A stretch of DNA of 64,000 nt, from NCBI GenBank assembly GCA_022614965.1, contig JAKEHO010000079.1, positions 1-64,000 on the forward strand. Direction: 5' to 3'. This DNA is from Gammaproteobacteria bacterium (GTDB taxonomy: Bacteria > Pseudomonadota > Gammaproteobacteria > JAKEHO01). Under the pieces are notes generated by a model. The model saw only the letters and a list, made by a program, of their open reading frames with translations. It had not been told where the DNA came from and ran no database searches. How positions within the stretch are numbered: position 1 is the first letter of the stretch; every line of letters begins with the position of its first letter. Of this stretch, positions 1 through 9,251 are shown piece by piece. A program made the position numbers and the translations under genes.

Positions 1-111
1 AGATGATGCCAGATATGGCCTCTGCACGGAAACCTGCTACAACCGCCGCCTTGGGCTGCCTCCAAATGCGACCTTATGATGTAATCATCCGCAATGATCC
101 TCGGTGAGGTC

Positions 112-117
112 TATAAT
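112..117 (+). promoter_or_regulatory. Possible -10 element for amgK-murU
   Basis: A perfect TATAAT lies 17 bases ahead of the ATG at 134. No convincing -35 hexamer is visible at the right distance, so this is a weak promoter call. The first 111 bases hold no gene I can identify; a divergent gene on the - strand running out of the window is possible but not supported. Confidence 0.35.
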
Positions 118-133
118 TGGGCGCCAAGGCTTT

Positions 134-1171
134 ATGGATACGGGCAATTCGGATCACACCCTAGATTGTGACATGTCGCAGCGCCTCGACGAGATCGCGC
201 GCTGGCTCCGCGATGATGTGGGCATCGCCGCATTTGACATCAACCCTGCCTCTGAGGATGCAAGCTTCCGGCGCTACCTGCGCATCACTTTCGACCGGCA
301 AACACGGATTGTCATGGACGCACCGCCGGGCAAGGAAGACTGCGGCTCTTATCTCAATGTGGCAAGGAAGCTAAGCGAATGTGGCCTAAATGTGCCCGAC
401 GTGCTGGCAGTGGATCGAGCGCAGGGTTTTATACTGCTTAGCGATCTTGGTAGGGAACTGTATCTTCATGTGTTATCTCCTAGCAACGTCGGCAAGCTCT
501 ACAATGATGCCCTAGACGCTCTATTAATTATGCAGTCAAAGGCCAGCACCGACGGCCTGCGATCCTACGACAGGGCACTGCTATACGAGGAAATGGAGCT
601 GTTTCGCCGGTGGCTAGTGAGAAAGCACCTCAATCTATCGTTGAGAGCGGACGAACACAGTATGCTGGATGGGGCATTCGCGCTCCTTGCCGATTCTGCA
701 TTAGCCCAGCCCACCGTTTTCGTGCACCGGGATTATCATTCGCGCAACCTTCTGCGCACACGCCACAACAACCCTGGGATCGTCGACTTTCAGGACGCTG
801 TCGTTGGACCCGTGACATACGATCTGATCTCACTGCTCAGAGATTGCTACATAGCATGGCCGCTGGATCAAGTCGAGTCTTGGGTCTTTGAGTATCACGA
901 CAGGGCTATGGCAGCTGGGATCCTGTCACTTCAGGATCAAACGCAATTTCTGCGCTGGGTCGACCTGATGGGTGTGCAGCGCCACCTAAAGGCAAGCGGA
1001 ATTTTTGCCCGACTGACGCATCGCGATGGCAAAACCGGTTTTCTCAGCGATGTACCTCGCACTCTCACCTACGTGCTTGAGACGGCCCGGCGCTACCCCG
1101 AACTCTCAGGGCTGCACGAGCTCATCGCGCAGCGGGTCATGCCGGCGTTAGACGCAAGGCGGACACAATGA
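134..1171 (+). CDS. amgK: N-acetylmuramate/N-acetylglucosamine 1-kinase (AmgK)
   Basis: Aminoglycoside-phosphotransferase-fold sugar kinase of about 345 residues. In the family AmgK phosphorylates the anomeric carbon of MurNAc and GlcNAc in the cytoplasm, the first step of the MurNAc recycling route that bypasses de novo UDP-MurNAc synthesis. The catalytic loop HRDYHSRNLL lies near residues 198-207 and the metal-binding DFQD near 218-221; the N-terminal EDASFRRY stretch is typical of the family. The start is uncertain: ATG 134 has a weak AAGG upstream, GTG 104 would overlap the possible -10, and ATG 173 (MSQRLDEIARWL) fits the usual N-terminus. The stop overlaps the murU start by 4 bases (ATGA), so the two are translationally coupled. 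The assignment rests on the motifs plus the murU neighbour. Confidence 0.88.
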   Translation: MDTGNSDHTLDCDMSQRLDEIARWLRDDVGIAAFDINPASEDASFRRYLRITFDRQTRIVMDAPPGKEDCGSYLNVARKLSECGLNVPDVLAVDRAQGFILLSDLGRELYLHVLSPSNVGKLYNDALDALLIMQSKASTDGLRSYDRALLYEEMELFRRWLVRKHLNLSLRADEHSMLDGAFALLADSALAQPTVFVHRDYHSRNLLRTRHNNPGIVDFQDAVVGPVTYDLISLLRDCYIAWPLDQVESWVFEYHDRAMAAGILSLQDQTQFLRWVDLMGVQRHLKASGIFARLTHRDGKTGFLSDVPRTLTYVLETARRYPELSGLHELIAQRVMPALDARRTQ

Positions 1172-1836
1172 GGGCAATGATCCTGGCGGCAGGGCGGGGT
1201 ACGCGCATGCGACCACTGACAGAACACACCCCCAAACCGTTACTGAGAATCGCCGGAAAGGCATTAATTGAGCGCCATATTGAGCATCTGGTCGACGCAG
1301 GGATCCGCGACATTGTCGTCAATCACGCCGGATCGCGGGACCAGATAGAAGAAGCGCTCGGAGATGGTCACACCTACGGTGCGCTGATTCATTATTCAGC
1401 CGAAGGTGAGCAACCGCTTGACACCGGGGGAGGAATATTCAAGGCCCTGCCGTTGCTTGGCGATAGCCCTTTCATGGTGCTCAACGGCGACATCTGGTGT
1501 GACTATCCACTGGGAAAGCTTGCGCGCGAACCTAGGGGCTATGCGCATTTGGTGCTGGTTGACAACCCAGACCATCACCCCGACGGAGATTTTGCCCTTA
1601 TCCATGAGCAGGTCTTTCCTGATGGAACGTCCAAACTCACGTTCAGCGGAATCGCGGTCTATCGTCCCGAACTCTTTGCAGATTGCCATGGGGGCGCATT
1701 CCCGCTCACACCGCTCCTGCGTATTGCCATGGCCAATGGCTATGTGACCGGAGAACATTGGCACGGTGTATGGGTCGATGTCGGAACACCGGAGCGACTC
1801 CGTCAATTACAAGATACGGTGGCCCCCCAGCGCTAG
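1168..1836 (+). CDS. murU: N-acetylmuramate alpha-1-phosphate uridylyltransferase (MurU)
   Basis: Nucleotidyltransferase of 222 residues that makes UDP-MurNAc from MurNAc-1-phosphate and UTP, the product of AmgK next door. The N-terminus carries the sugar-nucleotidyltransferase signature MILAAGRGTRMRPLT followed by PKPLL, and the metal-site LNGDIW lies near residue 105. The compact size without a C-terminal beta-helix fits MurU rather than GlmU or RmlA. It overlaps amgK by 4 bases. A general mannose-1-phosphate guanylyltransferase-like role cannot be fully excluded from sequence, but the pairing with amgK is characteristic. No clear terminator follows. Confidence 0.88.
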   Translation: MRAMILAAGRGTRMRPLTEHTPKPLLRIAGKALIERHIEHLVDAGIRDIVVNHAGSRDQIEEALGDGHTYGALIHYSAEGEQPLDTGGGIFKALPLLGDSPFMVLNGDIWCDYPLGKLAREPRGYAHLVLVDNPDHHPDGDFALIHEQVFPDGTSKLTFSGIAVYRPELFADCHGGAFPLTPLLRIAMANGYVTGEHWHGVWVDVGTPERLRQLQDTVAPQR

Positions 1837-1952
1837 CTAAAAAAATCGCTACCTGAAGGATGGCCTATACTCTTTCCTGACAAACTGCGTACGGCGCATC
1901 AGCCCCTTTCCACCTAAGGTCTCGCATCAACTCACTATGTTTCGTCCTCCTT

Positions 1953-3368
1953 ATGGGTCAGGAAATCCGTTCAAGCGAGTTTTCAAGCCACGATTTCCGA
2001 GCCTTTAGCAATCGCCTGAAGGAGGAGACGAGTCTTTTGCTCGAATACATTCGTCATCGACGCCTGAGTCAGCGCAGCGGCGTCGGCGGTTTCGAACTGG
2101 AAGCTTGGCTGGTCAACGGAAACGCCACCCCTGCACCAATTAATGAGAAATTTCTTCAGCGCCTTAATCAGCCCTTGGTCGTCCCCGAGCTCGCGTCATT
2201 TAACGTAGAGATCAACAGCAGTCCACGGACACTTCGCGGGGACGTCCTGCATCGCATGGCAGCGGAACTCACCAAGACGTGGGAGGCTTGTCGTAGAACT
2301 GCCGCAACAATGAACGCTGATTTATTAATGATTGGTATTCCGCCGAGTCTGCGTCAAGAACAACTCAGCATAGAACATATGTCATCGATGACACGCTATC
2401 ACGCGCTTAATGAACAGATTTTGCGAATGCGCCAGGGTCGCCCGTTACAGCTTGATATTCGAGGCAAGGAGCACCTGTGCACTACACATGAGGATGTCAT
2501 GCTAGAGGCAGCTTGTACATCCTTCCAAATCCACCTGCAAGTCTCACCGGAAAATGCTGTACGCACTTATAACGCCGCGATCATCGCATCCGCCCCGATG
2601 GTTGCAGCCTGTGCTAATTCACTCTATCTTTTTGGCCACGAACTATGGGATGAAACACGTATCCCATTGTTTGAGCAAGCAATAGAAATCGGTAGCGAGC
2701 ATGACAGACGGGTAACTTTCGGTAACGGTTACGTTCACGGCTCGCTCGCAACCTGTTTCGAAGAAAACGCATCCCGCTATCCGGTCTTACTGCCCATGAT
2801 CATGGAGGAAGACCCATCCCGCTTCAGCCATCTCAGACTGCACAATGGTACGATTTGGCGCTGGAACCGTCCGCTCATCGGATTCGACCCAGATGGCACA
2901 CCCCATATACGAATCGAACATCGCGTCGTGCCAGCTGGACCTAGTGTGCTCGATTGCATTGCCAACGCAGCGATGTTTTTTGGCTTGATTCACGCACTCA
3001 GCACCCTCTCTAATCCGCCGGAAAATCAACTTGAATTCCCCATCGCGCGCTCCAACTTCTACCTAGCGGCGCGCGAGGGCTTGCATACAAAGATCCAGTG
3101 GCTGGACCGCGGAGCCATTCCGATACAAACGCTGTTAATTGAACATCTTCTCCCCATGGCGCGTAAGGGCCTTGAAAAGCTGGAGATCGACCGCACTGAT
3201 ATTGACGCCTACACAGGCATTATTGAGGCGAGAGTCCACACTGCACAGAACGGAGCCGAATGGCAGCGCCGCTGGGTGGCGCGCCACGGAAATAACATGA
3301 ACGCGCTGAACAAAGCCTATCACGAACGACAGAATAGTGCTGTTCCAGTGCACGAATGGGGCTTTTAG
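1953..3368 (+). CDS. Glutamate-cysteine ligase family (GCS2-like) protein
   Basis: A 471-residue protein resembling the carboxylate-amine ligase GCS2 family, enzymes that join glutamate to an amine with ATP. Seen in the sequence: GGFELEAWLV near residues 46-55, where the family carries its ATP/Mg-binding Glu; FNVEINSSPRTL near 86-97; and a central TSFQIHLQV strand near 190-198, all matching the GCS2 core in order. The length is normal for the single-domain form. It is not proven to be the glutathione-making GshA; proteobacterial relatives in this subgroup have unassigned substrates. It is followed without a gap by a decayed M14/aspartoacylase-like gene that starts on the base after its stop, so the two were probably once an operon. 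The substrate is unknown. Confidence 0.75.
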   Translation: MGQEIRSSEFSSHDFRAFSNRLKEETSLLLEYIRHRRLSQRSGVGGFELEAWLVNGNATPAPINEKFLQRLNQPLVVPELASFNVEINSSPRTLRGDVLHRMAAELTKTWEACRRTAATMNADLLMIGIPPSLRQEQLSIEHMSSMTRYHALNEQILRMRQGRPLQLDIRGKEHLCTTHEDVMLEAACTSFQIHLQVSPENAVRTYNAAIIASAPMVAACANSLYLFGHELWDETRIPLFEQAIEIGSEHDRRVTFGNGYVHGSLATCFEENASRYPVLLPMIMEEDPSRFSHLRLHNGTIWRWNRPLIGFDPDGTPHIRIEHRVVPAGPSVLDCIANAAMFFGLIHALSTLSNPPENQLEFPIARSNFYLAAREGLHTKIQWLDRGAIPIQTLLIEHLLPMARKGLEKLEIDRTDIDAYTGIIEARVHTAQNGAEWQRRWVARHGNNMNALNKAYHERQNSAVPVHEWGF

Positions 3369-3870
3369 ATGCTAAGCATCTTGGGATCCTTGCCCGATCG
3401 TTTGCTCGATCTGCCTGCAACAATACTCAACGACGTATCAAGAGCTCCAACACTCGTTCATTGAGATGGCGAGCGCAAACCCGCTCTGTTTGTTGCGACC
3501 CTGCAGCGCGGAGACGAGGATACAGGATGGGAAGCTGTACGTGCTCCGCTGCATAGAAACCAGAACTGGGGTCTTCCGCGCGAATGGGCCGTATTGTTCG
3601 GCAACGTTGAAGCCCCAAGGCACCGCGGCCGAGGAGGGGATCATTAGCCGGAGTGCAACCGCATTTGGAATCGATCATCTCAATTTTCGAGAACTGCCGC
3701 CGGCCACACGGCTTAAGTCCGTGCGATCGGATCGAAGCCCATTATTGGAGGTAAAGGACGGGTGAGGCCTGGAGGTATTTCAGGATTTTTTCGCCATCGA
3801 AAAGGATGTCCTCTTGACGGCGGTGCGGGTGTTGATCCCATCGATGCCCTTGAAACCTCGCCCTGAGCCA
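3369..3870 (+). pseudogene. Decayed M14/aspartoacylase-like metallopeptidase
   Basis: From ATG 3369 one frame reads MLSILGSLPDRLLDLPATIL, meets TGA at 3462, and continues as PALFVATLQRGDEDTGWEAV, then LPREWAVLFGNVEA, a TAG at 3645, then PECNRIW. This follows the order expected for AspA/AstE-type M14 proteins (HGNEDTGW, LPR..LFIGNVEA, PDYNRIW). The sequence then shifts frame: IDHLNFRELPPATRL, TGA at 3763, and EVFQDFFAIEKD ... IPSMPL, which resembles the C-terminal end of such proteins. The zinc-ligand HGNE motif has become RGDE, so the active site is lost. At least three stops, one frameshift and a missing middle indicate decay. The family resemblance is from memory of the motifs; a translated search would settle it. 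Confidence 0.6.
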
Positions 3871-4416
3871 AGATTGGCTCTGTTATCGCACAGGGCGCTA
3901 TCCACTCTGATTGCCCGAAACAGCAGTGCGCCCGGCGAGAGCCGCCCCGTGCGGGCCTTGGCAGGGCGGATCAGCCTTCCCCATTAGCTACTATATATAG
4001 GCATTAAGGGGTCCTTGACCACAAGATATTGGGCTGCTATATAAGAGCCACCACCGGCGAGGGAGAGCGCACCTTTGGTGTGTCGAGCGGACTTTGCTAG
4101 CGTTAGCGTGGATCCGTCGGCGCACAGTGCGTAAGACCCCTCCAGAGCGCAAAGGCCGAACGTCGGGATCGGGCTGAACCCTTTTTGGAGGCATGTTTTG
4201 CTATTGGGACGGACCCTTGAGGCTGAACATCCACCTCAATCAACGCCCATTAGCAGCGAAGAAAGGCAAGATTGGCGCTGTCCCTAAAGGTTTTTGCGCA
4301 GACCGGCTTAAAGGGTCTATGTTGCGATGCAACATGAACCTGTGGTATATAAAATCCGTGCAAAGCCGAGACGCCAGCCGTCACGAGAGGATCTGCCGTT
4401 GACCAAGGAAATCGCG
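3871..4416. other. Non-coding stretch between pseudogene and mltF
   Basis: No open reading frame here has both a credible ribosome site and recognisable sequence. It holds the strong promoter-like pair at 4015-4043. A second AT-rich TATATAAAAT at 4346-4355 may be a -10 for the downstream gene, but no matching -35 is seen. Confidence 0.5.
4015..4043 (+). promoter_or_regulatory. Sigma70-like promoter
   Basis: TTGACC (4015-4020), 17-base spacer, TATATA (4038-4043). Predicted transcription would start near 4050, about 365 bases before the mltF start, giving either a long leader or an unrecognised small RNA. Confidence 0.5.
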
Positions 4417-6783
4417 ATGACACGGTCAAACGGCTATGTGCAGCGCATTAAGGCACACGGCTTTGTCGGCCTAAGACGGTTGACCCAGTCAATTAGCGAG
4501 GCGCAGGCACGAGCCATGCCAACCGTGCATGATCAGACAACGATGCTCACCTACGCGTGCCTTGCGCTCGTCGCGGAGCTCGTGGTATCCGCCTGCTTGA
4601 TGCCAACACCGCAATACGGAGCTCCTGGCCGCCCTAGGGCTGATTTCGGCGTTACCCGTCAGCACGCCATCCGTGTGGCAGTCGACGGATCACCGCTTGC
4701 CGAGAACCTCAAAGCACTCTATTACCGATCACCTAGCATCACAGGGGCGCCCCCCTGGTTGTACCTCGAGACCGGCGATCTCGGCGCGCTCAAACAAAGG
4801 GGGAAGCTGCGGATTCTTGCGATGCGCGAGCACAAGGTAAAGTATCCCGCAGACGACACTCGATTGGCCGATGTCGAGCAGCAGATGATCGCTGAATTCG
4901 CTGATGAGGTCGGACTAAAACCAGTTTGGATCGATGTCGACAACCCCCCCAATCTGATAGAGTTCCTCCTGCAGGGCAAGGGTGACCTGATTGCCTACAC
5001 CGCCCCCCAATCCCTAACGCCAAATCCCGAAATCGCCCATACCGTACCGATCGCCCGAGCGCGATACCAGTTAATCATCCGTGCGGACGACCATACGATT
5101 CACAGACCCGCGGACCTCTCGGGAAGACGCGTAGCGATGCAAGACGAGTCACCCGCTTGGGACGCTGTTAAGGTACTTAAGACAAAGTATCCAACGATCA
5201 AGGTTGAGACGGTACCCAGTTATCTCAGCGAGGAAACAATCCTTGAGCGAGTTGCATCTGGGCAATACGACGCAACGGTTACAACCAGCACAAACCTGAA
5301 GACACTCCTACCGGCACGTCTTAATATTAAAACCGCATTCGATCTCACAAACGATCAACCTGTAGCTTGGGCCACACGATCTGGTGCTGTTGATTTGATT
5401 GCGGCACTCAACAAATACCTCAACCAATATCAACCCGCGCGACGAATCCCCGAAATATACCAAGATGATCTTCCTGCTCTAAAGGAACGAGGCATATTAC
5501 GAGTTATCACCCGTGAAAGTCCCTCAAACTTCTTTCAGTTCAAAGGGGAGTTGCTTGGTTTTGAGTATGAATTGGTGCGCAGATTTGCGGTTCAGCAAAA
5601 ACTTCGTCTTGAGATACTGGTCGCGCCCAACAACGAAACTGCATTAACTTGGTTGAACGAAGGGAAGGGCGATATAGTGGCCGCATCATTACCTATCGAT
5701 AACGGCAATAGTGATGAACCCGTCGCATATTCGCGTATTTACAACTACTCAAGGTACACCGTTGTCGGGGGTGCAGCTGAATCAGATCTATCCGGCGTCA
5801 ATGACCTTTCCGATCGCCAAGTCATTGTCCCGCACCGCAGCCCGTATTTGCGCAGTCTTCAGCGCTTAAGAGATACGGGAATTAGCGTAACGCTGATTGA
5901 AGCGCCGCATGAATTCACAACAAAAGACATTGCTGAACGAATCGCACAAGGCCGTCGTGAGCTCGCAATCGTAGACAGCCACGAACTCGCTATCGAGCTC
6001 AGATTGCGCGACGACATCAAGCCTCTATTCCCAGTCGGGGAACCGATGCCAAACGGCTGGGCAGTGCGGTCAGGAAATGAAAAATTACTGGACGCAGTCA
6101 ATGACTATCTCGATAAGGAATATCGTAGCAGATTTTATAACCTTACTTACCAGAAATACTTCAAAGATCCCGCCACGGCACAGCAGCACCTACAGCTCGC
6201 TACCGAGCGAAATACACAGCTGTCTCCTTACGATGACTTTGTAAAGAAATATGCGGAGCAATACGGCTTTGACTGGCGCCTGATCGTGGCTCAAATGTAT
6301 CAGGAAAGCCGATTCAATCCGCAGGCGCTGTCAAGAGCCGGAGCGCAGGGTCTGATGCAGGTCTTGCCTAAGACAGCCAGCCAGTTGGGGTATAGCGATG
6401 TCAGGAACCCCGAACGGGGGATCCGTGCCGGCATCACGTACTTGCACTGGCTACGAGACCGTTTTGAACCCGAGCTTGTCGTACATGATAGAACCTGGTT
6501 CGCCCTAGCCGCGTACAACGCAGGTTACGGGCGAATAGAGGATGCACGGCGTTTCGCAAAGGAACTCGGACTCGATCCGAACCGTTGGTTCAACAATGTC
6601 GAACGGGCACTGTACCTCTTAGGACGGCCACAACATATGCACCGGTCAAGGTTTCGTCTCTGCCGTTGCGGTGAAACCGTTGATTACGTCAGGGAAATTC
6701 GTGCGCGCTATCACGCCTATGTTCATCTCACGGAACCCATTCAGGTGGCATCAACGAGCGGGCAAGCCCCCGACGGTGGTTAG
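4417..6783 (+). CDS. MltF-type lytic transglycosylase with two solute-binding domains
   Basis: A 788-residue envelope protein. From this start: a hydrophobic stretch ends in LVVSAC, a lipobox-like site with Cys 60; a first SBP_bac_3-like domain covers about 120-345 (opening DLGALKQRGKLRIL); a second covers about 350-580 (opening DLPALKERGILRVI); a Slt-type transglycosylase domain covers about 603-770 with the catalytic Glu in MYQESRFNP (about residue 630), GLMQVLP and AAYNAGYGRI. MltF cleaves peptidoglycan to anhydromuropeptides and normally has one solute-binding domain in about 480-520 residues, so the duplicated sensor half is unusual. AAGGA sits at a good distance before ATG 4417, but ATG 4543 would give a standard-length lipoprotein signal peptide. 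Function beyond muralytic activity is inference. Confidence 0.82.
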   Translation: MTRSNGYVQRIKAHGFVGLRRLTQSISEAQARAMPTVHDQTTMLTYACLALVAELVVSACLMPTPQYGAPGRPRADFGVTRQHAIRVAVDGSPLAENLKALYYRSPSITGAPPWLYLETGDLGALKQRGKLRILAMREHKVKYPADDTRLADVEQQMIAEFADEVGLKPVWIDVDNPPNLIEFLLQGKGDLIAYTAPQSLTPNPEIAHTVPIARARYQLIIRADDHTIHRPADLSGRRVAMQDESPAWDAVKVLKTKYPTIKVETVPSYLSEETILERVASGQYDATVTTSTNLKTLLPARLNIKTAFDLTNDQPVAWATRSGAVDLIAALNKYLNQYQPARRIPEIYQDDLPALKERGILRVITRESPSNFFQFKGELLGFEYELVRRFAVQQKLRLEILVAPNNETALTWLNEGKGDIVAASLPIDNGNSDEPVAYSRIYNYSRYTVVGGAAESDLSGVNDLSDRQVIVPHRSPYLRSLQRLRDTGISVTLIEAPHEFTTKDIAERIAQGRRELAIVDSHELAIELRLRDDIKPLFPVGEPMPNGWAVRSGNEKLLDAVNDYLDKEYRSRFYNLTYQKYFKDPATAQQHLQLATERNTQLSPYDDFVKKYAEQYGFDWRLIVAQMYQESRFNPQALSRAGAQGLMQVLPKTASQLGYSDVRNPERGIRAGITYLHWLRDRFEPELVVHDRTWFALAAYNAGYGRIEDARRFAKELGLDPNRWFNNVERALYLLGRPQHMHRSRFRLCRCGETVDYVREIRARYHAYVHLTEPIQVASTSGQAPDGG

Positions 6784-6833
6784 TTGAACAAATGCGCACG
6801 CGAGGCGGCAGAGAGCGCTCTGGCGTTGCCGTA

Positions 6834-7556
6834 TTATGCTAATTGGCTATCGCCGGTGATTTTGGCAGCTACCTGATAACGTGTTGGGTCGGAGACACCG
6901 GCTGCGCGAAACCCTTCCGCCCGGAATCTACACGATTCACAGACACTGCACGCCTTACCGTCTTCGTCCGCCTGGTAACATGATACGGTCAGTGAATAAT
7001 CCACGCCGAGGCGTATCCCTTCTTGGATGATCTCGACCTTCCGCATTTGGATAAGGGGCGCATGGATCCTGAACGCGCGTCCTTCGACACCCGCTTTAGT
7101 AGCTAACTGTGCTGTTCTTTCGAACGCCGCAATAAACTCAGGGCGGCAATCGGGATAACCCGAATAGTCAATCGCATTGGCCCCGATAAAGATATCCTGT
7201 GCCTCAAGTACTTCTGCCCAACCCAGTGCCATAGCTAGAAAAATCGTATTGCGAGCGGGAACGTAGGTGACAGGAATACCTTCAGTATGTAATTGCGGCA
7301 CCGCGATCGACTCATCCGTCAATGCTGAACCACCAAACGTCTGAAGATTGAGACAGATCCTCTTGTGCTCGAACGCACCGAGGGTACTCGCCACGCGTTC
7401 GGCAGCCACCAATTCCGCGCGGTGCCGCTGACCATAATCGAAACTCAACGCATAACACGCGTAACCCTGCTCACGGGCAATAGCCAGAAGTGTACAGGAA
7501 TCCAGACCTCCTGATACAAGTACGACCGCCTTTATCGCTTTATTTCCCTGGGACAT
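6834..7556 (-). CDS. queC: 7-cyano-7-deazaguanine synthase (QueC)
   Basis: ATP-dependent synthase of 240 residues that converts 7-carboxy-7-deazaguanine to preQ0 in queuosine biosynthesis. The N-terminal PP-loop [12 protein letters not shown] binds ATP, and four Cys near the C-terminus (the C..C..C..C in [17 protein letters not shown]) form the zinc site. The ATG at 7556 was chosen because the protein then begins directly before the PP-loop as in relatives; a longer upstream extension has no family resemblance. The start overlaps the end of queE by 17 bases, so the two are co-translated. It is the last gene of the tol-pal-queEC run. Confidence 0.95.
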   Translation of the reverse strand: MSQGNKAIKAVVLVSGGLDSCTLLAIAREQGYACYALSFDYGQRHRAELVAAERVASTLGAFEHKRICLNLQTFGGSALTDESIAVPQLHTEGIPVTYVPARNTIFLAMALGWAEVLEAQDIFIGANAIDYSGYPDCRPEFIAAFERTAQLATKAGVEGRAFRIHAPLIQMRKVEIIQEGIRLGVDYSLTVSCYQADEDGKACSVCESCRFRAEGFRAAGVSDPTRYQVAAKITGDSQLA

Positions 7557-8211
7557 TTCCCCATAGGTACTTATGAAGCTGGATCTGAAAACGTACCGGC
7601 AGATGGTCCTGCAAGATCCAATCGGCCAGCGTCGCTGCATCAAGCTCTTCGTGGCTGGGTGAGAACAAAACCTCGCAACACTGATGAAGGGCAAATTCAT
7701 TTATCTTTGATTTCGCCCACTCGTAATCATTGCGATCACATAAAACGAACTTAATCTGATCCTGACTCGATAGATACTCAATGCTTGAGTAGCGGTTTTT
7801 CGCTTCCTCTCCTGATCCCGGCGTCTTAAAGTCAACAACCTTCATGACCCTTTTATCCACTCCGGATAGGTCCAGCGCCCCGCTCGTTTCCAGTGAGACA
7901 TGGTAACCTGAGTCACAGAGTTCCCTGAGTAGTATCAGGCAATCTTTCTGTGCAAGAGGTTCGCCGCCTGTTACAGTTACATGCTGCGCATTGAATCCCG
8001 CTATGCGTTGCAGAATGGAATCCATCGACATGTCCTCCCCACCATGAAATGCGTACGCCGTATCACAATACTGGCAACGCAAGGGACAGCCGGTTAGCCG
8101 AATGAACGCAGTAGGCAAACCAATTTTTTGCGATTCGCCCTGAATGGAGTAGAAGATTTCGGTGATCCGAAGTGATGCCTGACGCGATGCCTGAACGCTT
8201 GAGGTACCCAT
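7540..8211 (-). CDS. queE: 7-carboxy-7-deazaguanine synthase (QueE)
   Basis: Radical SAM enzyme of 223 residues that contracts 6-carboxytetrahydropterin to 7-carboxy-7-deazaguanine, the step before QueC. The cluster-binding CxxxCxxC appears as CPLRCQYC near residues 42-49, with QGES just before it and TGGEPL near 100, as in the QueE subgroup. It lies between cpoB and queC on the same strand, the order seen in many gammaproteobacteria. QueD and QueF are not in the window. Confidence 0.95.
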   Translation of the reverse strand: MGTSSVQASRQASLRITEIFYSIQGESQKIGLPTAFIRLTGCPLRCQYCDTAYAFHGGEDMSMDSILQRIAGFNAQHVTVTGGEPLAQKDCLILLRELCDSGYHVSLETSGALDLSGVDKRVMKVVDFKTPGSGEEAKNRYSSIEYLSSQDQIKFVLCDRNDYEWAKSKINEFALHQCCEVLFSPSHEELDAATLADWILQDHLPVRFQIQLHKYLWGNVPGK

Positions 8212-8232
8212 AGATACACATTGGATTCAATG

Positions 8233-8282
8233 AGCCGCCAAGACGCACGGGCGTGGCGGCTGGGCGAGAGCGCTGGCTCTCG
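8233..8282 (-). other. Two hairpins between cpoB and queE
   Basis: 8-bp stem AGCCGCCA/TGGCGGCT (8233-8240 with 8254-8261) and 6-bp stem CGAGAG/CTCTCG (8265-8270 with 8277-8282). Neither has a U-tract on the - strand, so they look like processing or partial attenuation structures rather than simple terminators. Confidence 0.45.
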
Positions 8283-8290
8283 ACTTTGTT

Positions 8291-9241
8291 CTATTGCTGG
8301 ACCAGTTTCATGCGCTGTAGCCGTTCCTCCGCCAGCCGAGCTGCCGTTGTACCAGGATAGCGAGTTTTTAGATCTTCCAGGACAGTCCGAGCTTGGTCCA
8401 TTTGACCCAGCTCATAATAGCTGTACCCGATCTTCAGCATGGAATGGGTCAACTTCTGGCTATCCGGATAATTCACTACGAGTTTCTGATACTCCACGAT
8501 GGCCTGTTCGAATCGGCGCAGGACGTAATACGATTCGGCCAACCAGTATTGCGCATTGTCCCCGTTAGCGCTTTTAGGATACGTTGCAAGAAATTCATTG
8601 AAAGCGGTAACTGCCTGCTCGTAGCGACCTTGCTTCAGCAGTGTGAAGGCCTGCTGATAGGCGGCCTGCGCGGCAGCGGGATCACCCTCCGCCAGTGCGG
8701 CTTCGGACGCAGTCGCGGGCGGCGTTGCTATACCCGGTTTTGGCGGTTCAGTGGGGGCCTGCTTGGCCACTTCGAGACTTTGGGGGGTCTCCCCCGTCTT
8801 GCCCGCCCGCACCTGCGACGTGGCCGTGGCAGCGGGTGGAAGCGCTGCCGCGGGCGGGCCGGCCGTCGTTTGGGCTCCCGGCTCCGCTGCCGGAACGCCT
8901 GAAGCCGTGCTCCCCACTCCCCCCGCTTCGATACGCTGCAAACGCTTATCGAGGTCCGTATAGAGATCCCGCTGCCTTTGCTGCATCTGCCCCAGCGTGT
9001 GGGTCTGCACCTCAATCTCTCCACGCAGGCGCTGCATTTCCTTCTGCAGGCTTTCCAGCTGGCTAAGCATGTCCAAGAGCCCCCGGGATCCGAGGAGCCG
9101 CTCGAGATTAGTCAGACGCTGATTTACATCGGAAGGCGTGCGTTCCTCGACAGGCGCCGCTTGCTCACCGCGTGCGCCGGGCAGGGCAAGTAGGACGACC
9201 GACAAAAACGCTAGATAACAAAGACAGCCTGTCCGAGGCAT
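8291..9241 (-). CDS. cpoB: Cell division coordinator CpoB (YbgF)
   Basis: Periplasmic protein of 316 residues that links the Tol-Pal machine to septal peptidoglycan synthesis. An N-terminal signal peptide (about 1-25, ending PGARG) is followed by a coiled-coil trimerisation segment (about 35-100, rich in Leu and Gln), a low-complexity Ala/Pro/Thr linker (about 110-180) and three C-terminal tetratricopeptide-type repeats (about 190-310; ALLKQGRYEQAVTAF, AQYWLAESYYVL). An AGGAG directly abuts the ATG, closer than usual. It lies 10 bases after pal, the standard order. Confidence 0.93.
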   Translation of the reverse strand: MPRTGCLCYLAFLSVVLLALPGARGEQAAPVEERTPSDVNQRLTNLERLLGSRGLLDMLSQLESLQKEMQRLRGEIEVQTHTLGQMQQRQRDLYTDLDKRLQRIEAGGVGSTASGVPAAEPGAQTTAGPPAAALPPAATATSQVRAGKTGETPQSLEVAKQAPTEPPKPGIATPPATASEAALAEGDPAAAQAAYQQAFTLLKQGRYEQAVTAFNEFLATYPKSANGDNAQYWLAESYYVLRRFEQAIVEYQKLVVNYPDSQKLTHSMLKIGYSYYELGQMDQARTVLEDLKTRYPGTTAARLAEERLQRMKLVQQ

Positions 9242-9251
9242 CTCCTAACTC

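Noticed and set aside
4193..4402. Forward frame of 69 codons with GGAGG just before the ATG
   Set aside because: The ribosome site is only one base from the ATG, the product has no recognisable fold or motif, and the real mltF start lies just after it.
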